Notes: generated by a model from the letters alone, not told the origin. A stretch of 64,000 bases of DNA from Acanthaster planci (GCF_001949145.1 NW_019091462.1:62001-126000); one strand, 5' to 3'. Shown: positions 23,986-38,200, numbered from the stretch's first letter. Made by a program: numbers and translations.

Positions 23986-26900
23986 AACGATCGTTCCATA
24001 TATTTATCTTTCAGGCTCGGCCGCAGAGAAAGTTGAATATAAGACGCCCCCACTCGGGTTTGGAGCTATCTGGGTCGCTCTCTGCCAGAACTTCCATGCC
24101 TTATCTCCACGCCACTGGAGCCTCTTAAAATCGGCTTTCGCAATTGTTATATATGCACTACTAGTGGTCGCTGTGCAGACTTGACTTTTGATCGTCGGGG
24201 TACCGGGTGCAGGTGGCGGGTACCGGGTGCAGGTGGCAGATACCAAGCTACTTTTACTGAGGGTCCCACCTCCCAATTTTAATGGTTTTCATCACCCATT
24301 TGTATATATAGGCCTATGCAACAAGATTATATCCCCATAGGCCGATAGCCCCTCGCACAGGAGTTTTCCAGGTATCTTTACAACACATCCAAGATTTGGG
24401 ACTTCGTGCTCGAAATTGCAATTAGTGGCTTATTTATTTTTACTTCTCAAACGCGGTAAGTTCACGGTCTTTGTTTGGGGGGCGCTGTGTCGGAGGATCA
24501 TTATAATTAGAGGCAAGGGTCAAATTTTTTCTTTTCTTTTTTGTTTGTTTGGGAACTAACTGATCAAAAGTTTTCGCTTCCTCAAATGACGAAGGAAGGC
24601 CTTGCTGTACATGATAAATACTTCACACATTTATTTATCTTCGTTTTGGTTTTCCACGTGTTCAAAGTACCCAACGGCAGACCTTTCATCATCTTTGCTC
24701 ATCTTCAAAAAAAAAAAAAAGGCGCACCATTAAAACGCTAGACTAGCACTTACATGTACACAAAACGTTACGTTACAAACAGGTTTTTCCCCTAACGCGT
24801 AAAATAGCTTTTGATATAAGTTAACAATATTAAGTTGAGTAAAGTAAATATACCTTAAATCATGAAAATCTAAAACAAAAAAACAACAACAACAAAAAAA
24901 AAAATCCTAATACTTATCTACTGCATGGATATGCTTTCGTAAATTAGTGGCTGAGCACACCAAGCCAAACAGTCATTTATCAGGTTGTGTTTTGGCGACC
25001 CCTAAGCAGAAACACGTTAGTGATATCAGAGCAATGGCCAACAAAAGCAAAGGACCAGAAACTGTTACGTCAGGGGCAGGCGCAAAGAAGCAAACGACAC
25101 TGTTGATGAACATCTTTTTCACTCAGTATTCGGCATGTTTCTCACCAGTGCTGCTCTCTCTTTTTTTTCTTCATTTAAGTTCTAAAAGTAAGTATCTTTT
25201 TTTCAAACCTTTGGTTCTCGTTTGGTCGGAAAATGACGTCATGGAGACGTAACAAAGTTGCTAAAACGCTTAACCAGTGATCAAAGCTGAAACACGTTCA
25301 TTGTTAAAAAGAGTCGCCGAAACACGCTCCCGCAGTCTTGATCTTCCACAATCCGCAGCAAGAGGGCGCTATCACAACAAAGTGGATTATTTTTCAAGGG
25401 CAACTAGCATTACTTGGAGCCAATTTTGAAAATACCGCTGTCCTTTTTACACTCCATCTCCTTACATCAGTTGTCATTAGATATAATTTGAATTTAATTT
25501 CCAAACATTTGTTCCCTAGCGGAAAAACCGCAACTTAGAGTTATGTATTGCATTTTGGTTAAGATTTGGTTGACGAGTCTGCCAAAGCCAAGGTGTCCTT
25601 CGGTGCAAAGTAAGCATATTTCACATCACAAATATACATTTTGGAGATTTAAGTAGATATTAAGAAATTTTAAGAGAGGGAAGAGGGACCCAATTTAAAA
25701 CAAAAAAGTTCTATAGCAAACCTTGAGATCAGTTTATAGGTACTAAAGGACCCTGGGAACTCTTCCTACATTTTCACTTATCTGTGTAATAATTACAACT
25801 GATATCTACCCTCTTAGATTTGAACAAGGCACCATTTTTTCTTAAAAAGCACACACATGGACGCTTCACTTAGCTCATGACGACAAAGTATTAAATTTGG
25901 AGAAATGCTCTCCCAGCGTTTGTCAGTTTTATTATTGCAAAACTGGTAAATAACTGTTCGTGTTGGTACTTTTGTATAGCGTATGCAAAGAACACAAGGA
26001 CTGACTTCGAAGTTTACAAAGTACTTGAACTTTGATTCAAAACAAAAGTCATCAGCTTTGCTTTACTCTAAGTTTGTTTCAGGTAGAGAATAGCACATTT
26101 CACTGAACTCAAAGACTGTTACAACTTCAGGTAAAATTTAGATTTATAAAATTGTGAGTTTAAAGATTACCTTTTTTAAGTTAGAATATTTCCATATACA
26201 GTATTCAATACTTCAATATGCACATTAGTTGTTTAAACACCGACGATAAACTTTAAAGTGGTAAATGGAAGATGGGTCCAAGCATTACACTCGGAAGTAA
26301 TTATCGTATTTCTTGTTTCAATGGAATATATACAACTTGGTTGCAAAATAGTTGAAGAAATAAGATTTTACTCCGTTGCATTATGGGGTTTTAGATGACA
26401 AACAAACCATGCATTTTATGCACAAACCCATGGGGGAAGTGAACCAGTCCGAGATCAATCAACAATTTTCTTCGGAGTATTTTTCAAGTACATGCTCATC
26501 AAGTCACAGATGCATGCGTAGTAAACAAAAACATTTGAACAATAACCAATTTTCAAGTTTGTAGTTAGAAAAAAATCTTCATTATAATTGTCTTTTTAAG
26601 GCCACACAGTCACTCTTTCCTGAAAATGATTCTGATTGGCCAATACTAGCTCACTGATGTTCATGATCTTGGAAGAGATTCCATACATTTTCTTTTTTAT
26701 GGTAGGAATTAAAACTCAAAGTTTGTTAATTTTTTTCTCCAGATCTACAATGCAACGCTGTGTGCAAGGAGGATGGCTTGGAGTATGTAATAAAATAGAA
26801 ACAGATTAAAGTTTTGCAGGCACACTTCTCATAGGCTTATACAAAATGAATTGCTTGTCTGTCATCGAAAGACACACACAATGTATTACAAACGTCCAAA

Positions 26901-28768
26901 GTATTGAGAATACTTCATGCAAAAGTTCACAACAAACTTGCTTGTGTTAATCCACATCGGCAGTGAAAGGATGCTGACTTGGTGAGAACGTTTTCAAGTA
27001 TATGCGTCATCCAGTGTGACGGTTCTCCTTTCCTGTCACCCATCAGCCTCGAGAATGTACAGGACAGCAGCTTTTAGCATAAAAAGAAGAGTAACGTTTC
27101 TATTATACACATAGTCAAATTAATATATCTTAATATTTCGGGTCGATAAGTTACGCCACTATTGAGATCAGAAGTTTGTAAGTTCAGATGCTAAAATGTT
27201 CAGTTTCAGCATTCAGTTGAACTAAGGGGAAAGAGATTCGGACAACACTTGATGCCCTGTGTATAAACCTATGCGACTTGTCTGAAATGCTTCAGAATTT
27301 TCTTAGCTGATTTTCACTTTTTTTCTTAAGACGTTATCACTTTCTGACAGCTGTTAATACATTTTAAGGGAAACCTAACGTTTTCCGTATGAGGAACTCT
27401 TTCCAAAAAATTCAGCCATGGCTGGCATTGTCTAATTTAATTAAGCCGCAGGGGAATTATTTTTTTTGTTCAGTAATTTCAGTAGTTACGTGAGAATTCT
27501 TGAAGGCGTCTGAGTTCTTGTATTGTTTCTGTACTTAAAACCAGCTAAAACTAGCTATGGTTTTTCCAGCCAAAGGTAGGCAACAATGACACTGACAACG
27601 GGTCTATCTGCAAGTTCCAATCAGATTTGTATAAATGCACACCTACCTAGCATTCATGATCTTGTGGCGTTTTTTCTGCACGTGAAGATTCTCTCTATAA
27701 AACCTCAGTGAAAGGAGAATCCTTTTAGCTTCAAGCCAAGAAATCCAGAAAATAGATTTTAAGTTCCAAAATCAGTAATATTGAGTTCGACTGCCGGGAC
27801 TTTTCCAAGCTAACTGTACTCAGTGTCCCTGGAGAAACATGGCGTGCTCAGAGCTGAGACCACGTGTTGTATGCCGGGGTTGGGTTTACAGGTGTAGGCC
27901 TACTTCAAATTCCGTGGGGCGCTTTGGATGCACAGATACAATGCATAGGCATTTGTCCTTGCAAAACTATTTGGCTTTTATGCATAGTTAAGTATGGCGG
28001 TTATTTGCATGTCTATTCGCAGTCCTTTCCGTGGAAAGTAACTTGGACGATTGTAATTAGGGGTGGTGATTGGCCTACATGAAAATGACAAAGAATACGG
28101 TCATTCCTGAGGTTAAAAAAAGGTTTGGGAACACTATGGCGAAATACTTCAGTAGCTTCAACCGTAAAATAAATTGCTCCATTAAATAACCCGATTTGCT
28201 TTTGTACATGTATATGAACATTGGAATATTGGCTGCTTTTATCACAGACTATGATCGTGCTTTAATAATTCAATCCCATGATCAAACTTCATACGTTTGT
28301 CCCACACATTTGTTCTTCAAGTTGTTGAAAAAAAATCTTTCCCATGAGCGACGGCAAGTCAAGAAACGGGGATCCTAAGAAAACGAAAGCACTTTTTTAA
28401 AATTGGGGACTAGTTTCAATTAAGCATGTTTAATTCATCCCGCATCTTTGCGGACGAATTGAAATATTCTTAATGTAATTGTAATGTTTATCTTTTTAAA
28501 AAGTGTTATTTTAAAGACAACACAACAATAATACAACTCTGGCTGATAATCGTCAGGAAACTTTGTCAACAGCGAAAAGTTGACGGAGCCGCCACTGATA
28601 ACGTACTGCTCGACCAAACTGAGATCGAGGTTGTTGCGCGCCAATTTTGAAACCGACACAGTATACAAAAGCAGCTGCTGTGTTTACAAAGAGGTGAATG
28701 TACCGACGTAACTGCAGCTGCAGCTGGAGACAGCGACCATTGATTGTCACAGCTGAAGAGAAGAATGA
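23986..28768. other. Gene-free region and cyclin gene upstream region
   Basis: I find no coding exon with conserved sequence here. Short open frames exist (for example around 24947-25252) but have no support. The last few hundred bases before 28769, GC-richer and with a CAGCTGCAGCTG run near 28715, should contain the cyclin promoter and 5' UTR. Confidence 0.45.
24198..24237. repeat. Two tandem 20-bp units
   Basis: GGGTACCGGGTGCAGGTGGC occurs twice back to back. Each unit contains a KpnI-type GGTACC palindrome. It is a short GC-rich tandem duplication in an otherwise AT-rich gene-free stretch. Confidence 0.8.
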
Positions 28769-31700
28769 ATGGGGTAAGTCATTTTCTATGGATATGCTCT
28801 TTCGTTTTTTTTAAGCTCCATACAGCAACAGCCACGTAAACATTGGGGAAACTAGGAGCATAGGCCCCTGCACAGAATTAGGCCCTAGGGCCTATTCTTT
28901 TGCGTGTCGCTCCAGCGTAGCAGTACGTGTATCTACATGTACATGATCTAGGCTAGCTGAGGCTACAGTTTACAAGAGGTAAACGGAAGGAGAATGAATA
29001 GCCTTTGTTGATGGCGCCCATATGTGGTCAGTATCATGATTGTTGACCATGACATGGAACTATGTGAGGCCAAGCTCAAACAGGTTCAATAAATGCCTGG
29101 GGGGGTTGAACATTTTGAATGATTTTGAACATTTTTCACCACATGACGACTCTATTGTGTGTGTCGGGGGGGGTGTACTAGTGGTTGTAGCCACTCAATA
29201 AGAAGTGATTAAATCCTGGATTCCTGAGGTAACAATGAAATTGTGAAGCAACTGCTTGAACGGGTGGTAGATGAAGTAGTACAACTATTTATGAAGTCAA
29301 GCAAAAGGAAAACTTGGATACTTCCTCAGCTTTTTGAATTTCTGATGACACGACATCACATTTTATTCTTAGGTTTAAAGAACTGAATAGAAATGGAATG
29401 CAGCTCATACAAATTGTCAAAATGGAAATTCCATTTAGGTGTATGAATAGTTTCATTCCATACTTTCCAGCTGGAGATTCGGTTACAATGAAGTGATTGT
29501 CATGACCCGAGAAGCATCAGTCACCTCAAAAATGTCCACTGCAGGGAAAAGCCATCTATGGCGAATGATACAGATTGCCATGGAAGCACAGGATTTCTAC
29601 CAGTCTCATTTAGAACACTTGCAGAATATTCCAGAGGTATTATTACATTACATGATCAACCAGTTGACGTTTGGGGTCTCTACAGCTCTATAAATCCCTG
29701 TCCCACCCCATATCCCCACCCTCCCCCCATTGAATGAACGTAAAATTAAATGTCATGTTACACACGTATCAGTGCCATCATTGCAAATCAACATACTACG
29801 TACATTATTTAGACCTGTCTGTCTTTGTGTAATATTACCCAGAATGAGGAGAGCATCACACCTGCCATGCACAATACGCTTGTTGACCGAACGCGCAGCT
29901 GGAACCGATTCTATAATCTTTCACCAGAGACATTTTTCCTGGCTGTCAATGTGATGGATCGCTTCCTCTCTCTAGTCAAGGTATTTTGCTGATATACTTT
30001 TTTTTTACAATGTGTTGATTTTTTCAAAAAGTGAATTTGGAACTTGGATAATTGGAATCCTGAGCTTGTAGTTTTGTTAAATCACTGTACACGTTATCTC
30101 AAAATTGTTCAGTTACATTAGTTTGTGTACATGTTTGTTTCAAGTACATTGTGAAAAGTTACCAAATGTGATTTCATCATTGTACATGTATGTTTGACCG
30201 TGAACTCTTTTTCAAAGAAATGTCTTAATTCAGACTATGTAGTGTCCCTGGATATAAACTCCAAATTTCCTTTTCCTTATTTCAGGCAAGACCTCATCAT
30301 TTGATGTGTGTGACTGTCGCTAGTTATTACCTCAGTGTAAAGATGCTCGAACACTCACAGGTAAACAATTGAAATACTAAAGATTTACTTCATACTACCG
30401 GATGATCTGTACAGGTTTTAGATGAAGTTAGAAATTAATACTCACTAATTCTAAATAAAAAAAATAGTTCATCTATGAAGAAACATGGCTGTTTGGCTTG
30501 TGCAAGGTCTGTGGCATTGCACATCAGAATTGTGTTCCATTCTGTAGAACTGGGACACCAACTTTCAGTATATTTTTCATGGTTTGAGATATGTCAAAAT
30601 TTAATTAACTTGCATCAACGGTGCCCATCAGAAATGAAACACTTGGGTACACAAAGTGAGTTTCATTCCGTCATTTAGACGGTAGACTGTCTTCCTTTCT
30701 CCTTTCATTTGCAGAGACAAACATAGAAAATCCAAACTTTTTTCAATTTTATCCATTTTAATACATTTAGGATTTGATGTCACCTGAAGATCTGATTCGC
30801 ATCACCCAGTGTGGTTGCACTCCGAGTGATATAGCACGGATGGAGAACATTATTCTCCAGAAGCTGGGCTGGGACATGGAAGCACCTACCCCACTCTCCT
30901 TCCTACAACTCTTCCATGCCTACTGTGTGGTGTCCAACATCTTGGGCATGGACACTGGACTGCAGACTGATCACTTGGATATCATGACCAGGAAATTAGA
31001 GGCTTGCATGTGTCATTTCCCTCTGACACTTTTCAAGGTTGGTTGAAAGGACAAATTTGGTCAAATTGATGAAAATGTATCCTGTGGAAAAAATATTGGG
31101 TTTTGAGCACTTGCATTGCTGGTTTATTTAAGAGAATATGTGATAAAACTCATGTGAATGTTGGATAATCTGCTGAGATCCACATAATAAGTATATGAGG
31201 ATCTTGTAATGATGTACTTAGGCTATATCAGTATCTATTTAGAGCTACATGTAGGCCTAGGTCTGTACCCATTGAAACTGTGAAGGGACAAACTGACACT
31301 AGACATAGCCATAGCTCTGGCAGTCCATTTCAGACATGGACTCACACTTGAAGCAAGCTGCAGTCTTATATTACACTCTTATCAGTGCATAGAGCTGTTT
31401 GGTACTACAACTAAACATGACTAAAACTACAGAACACCTGTTCTGCTCATGTTGGCAAAACACATTCAATAGAAATTAAATTAAACTGCCATCATCCTAT
31501 AGTACACTTACTATTTTTAGCCCTAGAGGTTTTTTATGCATACATTGTAAAACCACCGGTTTGTTAACGAGTATAAAGAAAAAAGAAATTTTTCTTCAAT
31601 CAAAACATCCTCTATAAATTATTTCCCTTTTACTTTCAGCCCTCCATATTAGCAATGTCGCTGTTGATATCAGAGTTACCAGACTTTATCAAGGCCAACT

Positions 31701-32866
31701 GTAACATCAGCCATATGGGCTGGTCTACAGTTGTTGCTGACTTACAATACTCCATTAAGGTAATAATTCTTCAGTTAATCTCACTGCATCAAAATGTAGT
31801 TTGTTTAATAGTTTATTATTTTAATAGTTTAACAGTTTATTTATTTCCTTGTATATAGCTATACAAAGTGTATCCTTGGATAGAAAAACCAAACCGCAAT
31901 TTATGAATTTATAATCTCAGATCAGACTTGCCGATCAAAAGTCTGCACAAACAGCTGTATTTCACAGAGAAAAACTCTTACCAATTAAGCTTAACACAGC
32001 AATATTTTATTACTTTTCAATACAGATGTCAGACTGTGAGCTGCTGGAGTGCCAAACTGTCTTTTCAGAATTCCTGGCAACTTACTCCTCTCCAGAGTGC
32101 AAGATGCCAACAAGCAGACTGAGTTGGATCATCTCATCTCGGACAGCCAGACAGCTAAGGTTCAGTGCTCAACTGGCCAGCACCCTGGCTCCTATCCCTG
32201 AGCATGACGGCAGCTTGACTGATGAAAACTGGTCAGACAGGTAAGAAGCATGCTTCAATTAATGAATATACATGTAGTCTGTGTCAGGAAACTACTGTCC
32301 GTCCAGTTTTTCAGCAAAATATTCTCTCACTAAACTACCAGATGTGTTGAAAGTTTGGAGTTTTAATTGACGGACTGACAACCAGTCTGGAGGTTATTTT
32401 GAACTAACTCAGAACTTGATGTAATATACCATCATCATTGTTTTGGCCAATTATTATAAGTGATAAAGACACTAAAAATGTAGAGAAAATCCACAGGAGA
32501 GTCCAAGTAGTCTTTTGACAGTATTTACATTCAAGCATTAACATCTCAAGTTAAGAATTTTCGAAGCCAAATATTTCATATATATCGTGTTTCTTCTGAT
32601 CAACACTTTTCCATCTGCTTCGTACCCAACTTGTTTCTTTCTTCTTCAGTTCCATGAATAATACAACCTACTCAAAATCTAGTGAGGAGTCTTCCTTTAC
32701 TACTAGCTCCAACCACCCATCTCCGAACATTATGGAGGATTCAACAGCTCCCTCTCTTGATCCAAACAGAGACAGGTGTCTGCTGTGGGACAAGTCAATG
32801 ATGTTCAGGTATGAAAATGAGAAGGTTGCACTGTGCCCAGTCATATGTACATGTGTGGAGAGGTAA
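28769..32866 (+). CDS. CCNG: Cyclin G/I-family cyclin, 8 coding exons
   Basis: Coding exons: 28769-28773, 29471-29636, 29843-29980, 30286-30360, 30771-31037, 31640-31759, 32026-32240 and 32650-32866; 400 residues if the last exon is read to TAA. Cyclin-box features are clear: a Trp-containing helix (VDRTRSWNRFYNLSPETF), VNVMDRFLSLVK (about 92-103), the following helix MCVTVASYYLSVKM, and a second fold with LEAC and PSILAMSLLI. The conserved block LSWIISSRTARQLR then TLAPIPE matches the C-terminal block of vertebrate cyclin G1/G2. A Ser/Thr-rich tail (about 330-380) follows. G-type cyclins act in cell-cycle arrest and p53/PP2A pathways and often have non-canonical CDK partners; the role here is inferred. 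The start is the ATG whose GG spans the first splice and gives MGWRFGYNE; the ATG four bases upstream hits a stop after splicing. Cyclin I is the alternative family. Confidence 0.85.
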
Positions 32867-34248
32867 TCTCTGTGAGGTCACATATGCTAAGGTTACGGTT
32901 CACACAGGGTCAGGTTTTAAAATGAGGTCATTGGAGATGTGAGATTACTAGCTGGGGGATTTGGGCCAGCGCCATGTCAGTATTTCATTTCATCAGTGTG
33001 TCCCATTGGAAAAATGTGGAGAATGTTGTTTTCCAGACAGTGATTGTACTCAAACTGGCGTATTATTCCCACATCGTGGTAGGTACTCAAATTTTAGGAT
33101 CAACTCTTGACCTGACACGCTTGCATGCCCTTGCACAAATGCCACGTTTACTCCAAAACACTTAACCTTATTTGTGTGGCATAGTTCACGACAAGTCTAG
33201 CCAACAATTGAGGATCTTCTACTTTCAGACACTATTTTTGATGCAGTTATTTATACTTCTGTGTTTTGATTTGAATATTTTTTCTACTTTTTGATTTGTT
33301 TTTACAATTATTATGAGAACAAAAAGTTTGTATTTGCTTTTTTTAATATTTGACAAATTTTCTGTATGCTTGAAACAAACTGTTTTTGTCTTTATTTAGT
33401 TTCCGTGCATTTACTGACCCGTTCTTAGTGTATTGGTCATTTTAGTTGTATTTTGGCACGTCAGTTTTCTCTATAAAATGGTTAAACAAAAACATATGGA
33501 AGAAAAGCAACAGCTAAAGGGTAAGTTTTTTGCTCACTTTTGAGCTTTTTTCTTTCAATCCCCTTGATATATAAGAGTGCCTCATATTTATTACTGAAAT
33601 GTTTGAGAAATGTCTTTAAAAGCCCAATCCCAAGCTTTGTGTAAAAAGAAGTGTACAGAAATTTGGTTAAAGGGTATATATTATGTAATCAACAATTTAA
33701 GAAAAGTTTAAATTATTCAAATTACTTATAATTACATGACATCATAATTCTTTTTACTGTTTTTGACATTTTGATGTATTGTAATATAAATATTTATTTT
33801 AAAAATAGTTCAACTGCTCAGATAGAGGGGCATCTACTCCTGTGATTTACTTGTTTTGAGAGTCATGTGCACAGTTCTGCTAAACTCCCCTCCCTATTCA
33901 CAGATGCCATGTTGTAAAATTATCAGTACCCCCCAAATGTTTGGATAATTCCACTGTGATTTGATGCAGAAACAATGATGCAGTAAATCTGTCAAGAGGT
34001 TTGGAACATTTGTACTTGATCTTCACCTCTGTGGTATGAAAGTAGGGTTTGCTTTAATTTGGTTACTGGTGTAACCAGACTATCCAAGTTGGCTGTTAAA
34101 TAGTCCATCCACTACAGAGTTGTAGCTGACTGGACAATTATGGCTTTCATCAAAACCAGAGATATTATGAACTTTTAACTTGTGACAAGAAAAGAAGGAT
34201 CCTGATTTTTTGTGTTCTTTTTCTTCTTTCTTTTCTTTAATACTATAG

Positions 34249-34270
34249 CAGTGCTAATGGTCAGGTCTAA
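34249..34270 (+). CDS. Possible alternative last coding exon of the cyclin gene
   Basis: The eighth cyclin exon contains a donor at 32808|32809 (TTCAG|gtatga). A strong pyrimidine tract and acceptor end at 34248. Joining 32808 to 34249 keeps the frame and adds SSANGQV before TAA, giving 388 residues. AATAAA at 34384-34389 lies just downstream and would suit this form. Whether the donor is used cannot be told from sequence. Confidence 0.35.
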
Positions 34271-35209
34271 TCTTACAAAACTGTTGACCCTGATGGAATT
34301 TAGTTTGCAAAACTTTGATTACTGTTTAAGCCTTCCAATATTCCTTACATACAAGACTTATCTCAGAAGACTGAAATGTTACAATAAAATGAAGCTTCTT
34401 CTGAACTACTCTATGGTGAAAGTATCGAGTCCTACTTTTTACAAAAATGAAGAGCGTACATTTTATGGCATATGTACAGTTATTCAAAACGAAACATTAG
34501 AATACATACAAAATATTAAAGTGAATACACTGTGGGAAGTTTCTTTTTGTACAAAAGATAAATTAAGCTGGAACTGCATGTAGCATTAACTACATAATTA
34601 TTTTAGCTCAAGGAGAATTTGCAAAACTCTCCGGTGCCAGAGACAAACATTAAAATTTGCGTCGAAATGGTTCAGATGGTAGACTTGATATCACTGAGGT
34701 ACTGTACTCTGATACTTCTCAAATGTGGTTGATATAAAAAAATCCTTCAAATCCAAGGAAACTGATATCTAGTAAACTTTCACAAATAACCTGAGCTGAG
34801 TGGTTGTTTATGTCCAATATCACAATGAGCATGAAAATGGTGTGTCAAAAACAGGTATTATTTTGCTCACCAACTCCATCAATAACAACCTGTTTATTAG
34901 GCCACTGCAACTTCTCAGTAGATATTTACCTCCACAATTTGGCCAGTAAAACCGACACTCTGGTACTTTTAGAACACCACATCCACCTGTCAATTCACTT
35001 AAACGTTCAAAGTTGACATTGATTCAACACATGTCCCACAACTGTTCATGTTGACCTTCTTTGACACCTGAGGAAAAAAGGAAACAAAAGCCCATTAGAA
35101 ATATCTCAAAAATTTCAAAGTTAAAGATCTTCACATTCTTCTTCTGAAGTGAGATTCTGTTCATTAATCACACAGATGTTTTCTTGAATTTTAAATAGCC
35201 CAGGAAAAC
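34271..35209. other. Convergent 3' region between the cyclin and VEGF-like genes
   Basis: The plus-strand cyclin and minus-strand VEGF-like gene end tail to tail here. The sequence is AT-rich with no supported coding exon and must hold the two 3' UTRs. Confidence 0.5.
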
Positions 35210-38200
35210 CTACTTGCACCGTCTCCGGTTGAACCAGTGTGGGGGCCTGCAGCTGGCTTCTAAATCTTTCCTGCATGTACAACTGCATGAGTTGTCATCC
35301 CACTCTTGTCTCTTAAGACATCTTCTACAGAAAAGAACATTAGAGTATTTCTTCTAAATTGTCATCCCTTTTGGTTAATGAGAGCTAGAAATGTCAATGA
35401 CAAATTGATCTTTGCAAACCTGAAAAGTGGGGAGAAGACAAAGATAACTTACTGAAATTGAAACTTAGCACAAAAAGGAGGCCAACTACTCTGGGGAACA
35501 TTTGATTGGATGACCAAAGCAGAAACTTGTTATGTGCTGTAAAATATATATTTTTTCCCCGTTTATTAGACTATTTAAATTCCTGGTATTTTCGATCAAG
35601 GTAAAGTTATCTGTGAATTATAGTCGAAAATGGAATTAAACAACACTTTCAAGGAAACCTGTTCCCCTAAAGATGACAAATGTGTAAGATTTCTAAATGT
35701 CCAGTTTATAGACACGTATTTCAATCTTTCCAGGTTTTCCCCACAACTTATCAACTTCCAAATGAAAAGAAAGTTAATCTGCTCGAATAAAATTTACTGG
35801 ACTTTCTCCCAGAAAGTTACACTGACATGGCATTCACTTGAAAAAAAAAAGTGTCAAAGGTCGCAGGTGCTGGTCACAAGAGTGTGCAGACAATCAATTC
35901 AATTTGATGCTCGATTTGTGTACATCTATCAAATATCCCATGGCTCAGCTGCCTGAGGGACATCCCACTGGGGTGGTGGGGTTAACTCCGTAAAAGGTTT
36001 CTGCAACAATCTCATAGGTGGGAAAAGTTTATGAAGGTGCAAGGCTTGCTTTCATGCAGTATTCTCAGGGACCAGGTTAGAAAACAGGTCATCTGAAGGC
36101 AAAAGGTTTGATGCTAGCCTCTTTTCACAAACAGGTGTGTAGGTACGGTGGATATATATCATACACTGATTACGTGTACTCGAGAGAGATTTGTGTCGAT
36201 CCATTATCTTTTTGAAATTGTTATCACCCATGCTTTAGTAACGATCTGTGGTTTACATTTCTATGCAGACCGCATTTCTTGCTATGCCCTGAAAACTCGT
36301 GTCTAAATAAATCTTGGAAAAAGCAATTCCAGACAGAGATGTGATACACTCCTCCCGCAAAAAGGTTATTTTCTTATTGGTAAAATGGCATTGAACTGAT
36401 GCTCATGAGAACTCTATCATGATATAAATTTGACAGATGTTGCATCTTCAACTTATTTCACAACTATTCTAAAACATTGGGTTACACAAAAACTTTGATG
36501 AAGTGCATGTTTTTGTTTTAGTTGTCAACAAAAAATAAATAAATAAAATTAAAGTCTTTCATGCTCCAAACCCAAAATCCTTCAATTCTACAGGAGATAT
36601 AGTGCTTGTTGTGATCAATAACAAGGCTGTTCCATGGAAAACTGGTATAAACTTCCATTTGTATTTTTTTTTAAGCCCTGTACACAGTTGTACAACAACT
36701 TTATACAAAGTGTACTTGAGGACTGAAGGCAGGGTGCGTGAACTGACCCAATTATGAAATTTATTTCTGCCATTGTCACCACTGACAGCCTTGGTACAGG
36801 CATACCTCAGAACCCCTGGGAAGGACTGTAAATGCACAGTCATAATGGATGAAAATAAGGCTTTTTTATATGTTCCACAATGGGCATTCTGATGGTGCTG
36901 GGACAGGTCTGAGTAGTGAAAAGTCGCAATCAACCACATGAAAGCCGCACAAGTATCTCCCAATGTGACAAACTAAGGCATTAACCTGTCCTGTTGTGAG
37001 GTGATACACACACACTGACATCTAACAGGATCCCACAGCTTCCTAGCAGGGCAGCTGACCAACTTCTTACACTGACATTGACAGTTATTATGGACCTGGG
37101 TGACAGGGTTACAGTCCTGAGGTTTAATCTTGCATTGACAGCTGCAGTCCGTGTGATTAGTGATATTCCTGATCACGATGCCATCAAATTGGAAGTAACG
37201 TCTTGCTCGGGGAGTGTACTCCATTTGGACTACCTATATAACAGATACCAAACACAACAAAACAAATTAAATTTGGACACTGTCCTTCATCTCTTGCAGC
37301 TATTTTTGACAGCACTTTCTCAGGACCAGAAGGAAAAACTTCTTAAAAGTGCATTGTCTCAACCACTCGACTTCCAAGCTTGCAGGAGCTTGGCAGACTT
37401 AGTGCAATATAGCAATGGGTCTGAAAGCCGCTTAGCTGCGCAGACATCTTGTTACACATTAGTCAGAGTTGGATAATGGAATCCCATATTGTATTCACTT
37501 ATTTTCATTCACTGGTTTAATTTTTACAGAGGGGAGTAGGGACAGAAATTTAGACCTTGCAAATTCGCACCAACAATATTTAAATTTTGAGAGAAAAAAC
37601 AACATTTTCAGTCATTAAATTTTCAGTTAGGAACATTTCAACCCTTGCTACAACTAGTGCCTACAACTCATACCTTAACCTGCACAGTTTCTGATCTAGT
37701 GGGCTGGCATTCATGAAGATCGCTATTACAGCAACCTCCACAGCGCTTGACAGTCACACAGCCAGGCCAGAACATCACGTGAGGCTTGCTGGTTTCTGGG
37801 AGAACTTGAATGACAGCCTCTCTGGGGATACAACTAGGTAGTGGCTCTACATCAGCTGAAATGGGAAGGCCAGGAACAGCAAAAAAGGAAGGCTTGTGGT
37901 AATAATTTAAGTAATAATAATTTCAAAGGACAAAATACTTTGGGTATTAGTGGAATCTGAATTAAAATGTCAAATTGTTTTATTAACTCTAGCCTCTTTA
38001 TTGTGTGCGAAAGTTACTGGCTACTAAAAACTGTTCATTTTCATATTTTTATTGGTGGGAAAACTACTGTAAAATTTCTGGTAATCAGTCACATTTTCTT
38101 GCTGTGTCATTCAACTTTGTCTTTAATTATTTGCCCTTCGAAGTGTACTTACATATTTGCAAGCCGAGTGAGGACTGGGGGCTATCTACACGGGAAATTT

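Noticed and set aside
36559-36963. 134-codon minus-strand frame after VEGF-like exon 5
   Set aside because: It lies in the intron or retained-intron 3' UTR of the VEGF-like gene, and its sequence does not look like any part of that family.
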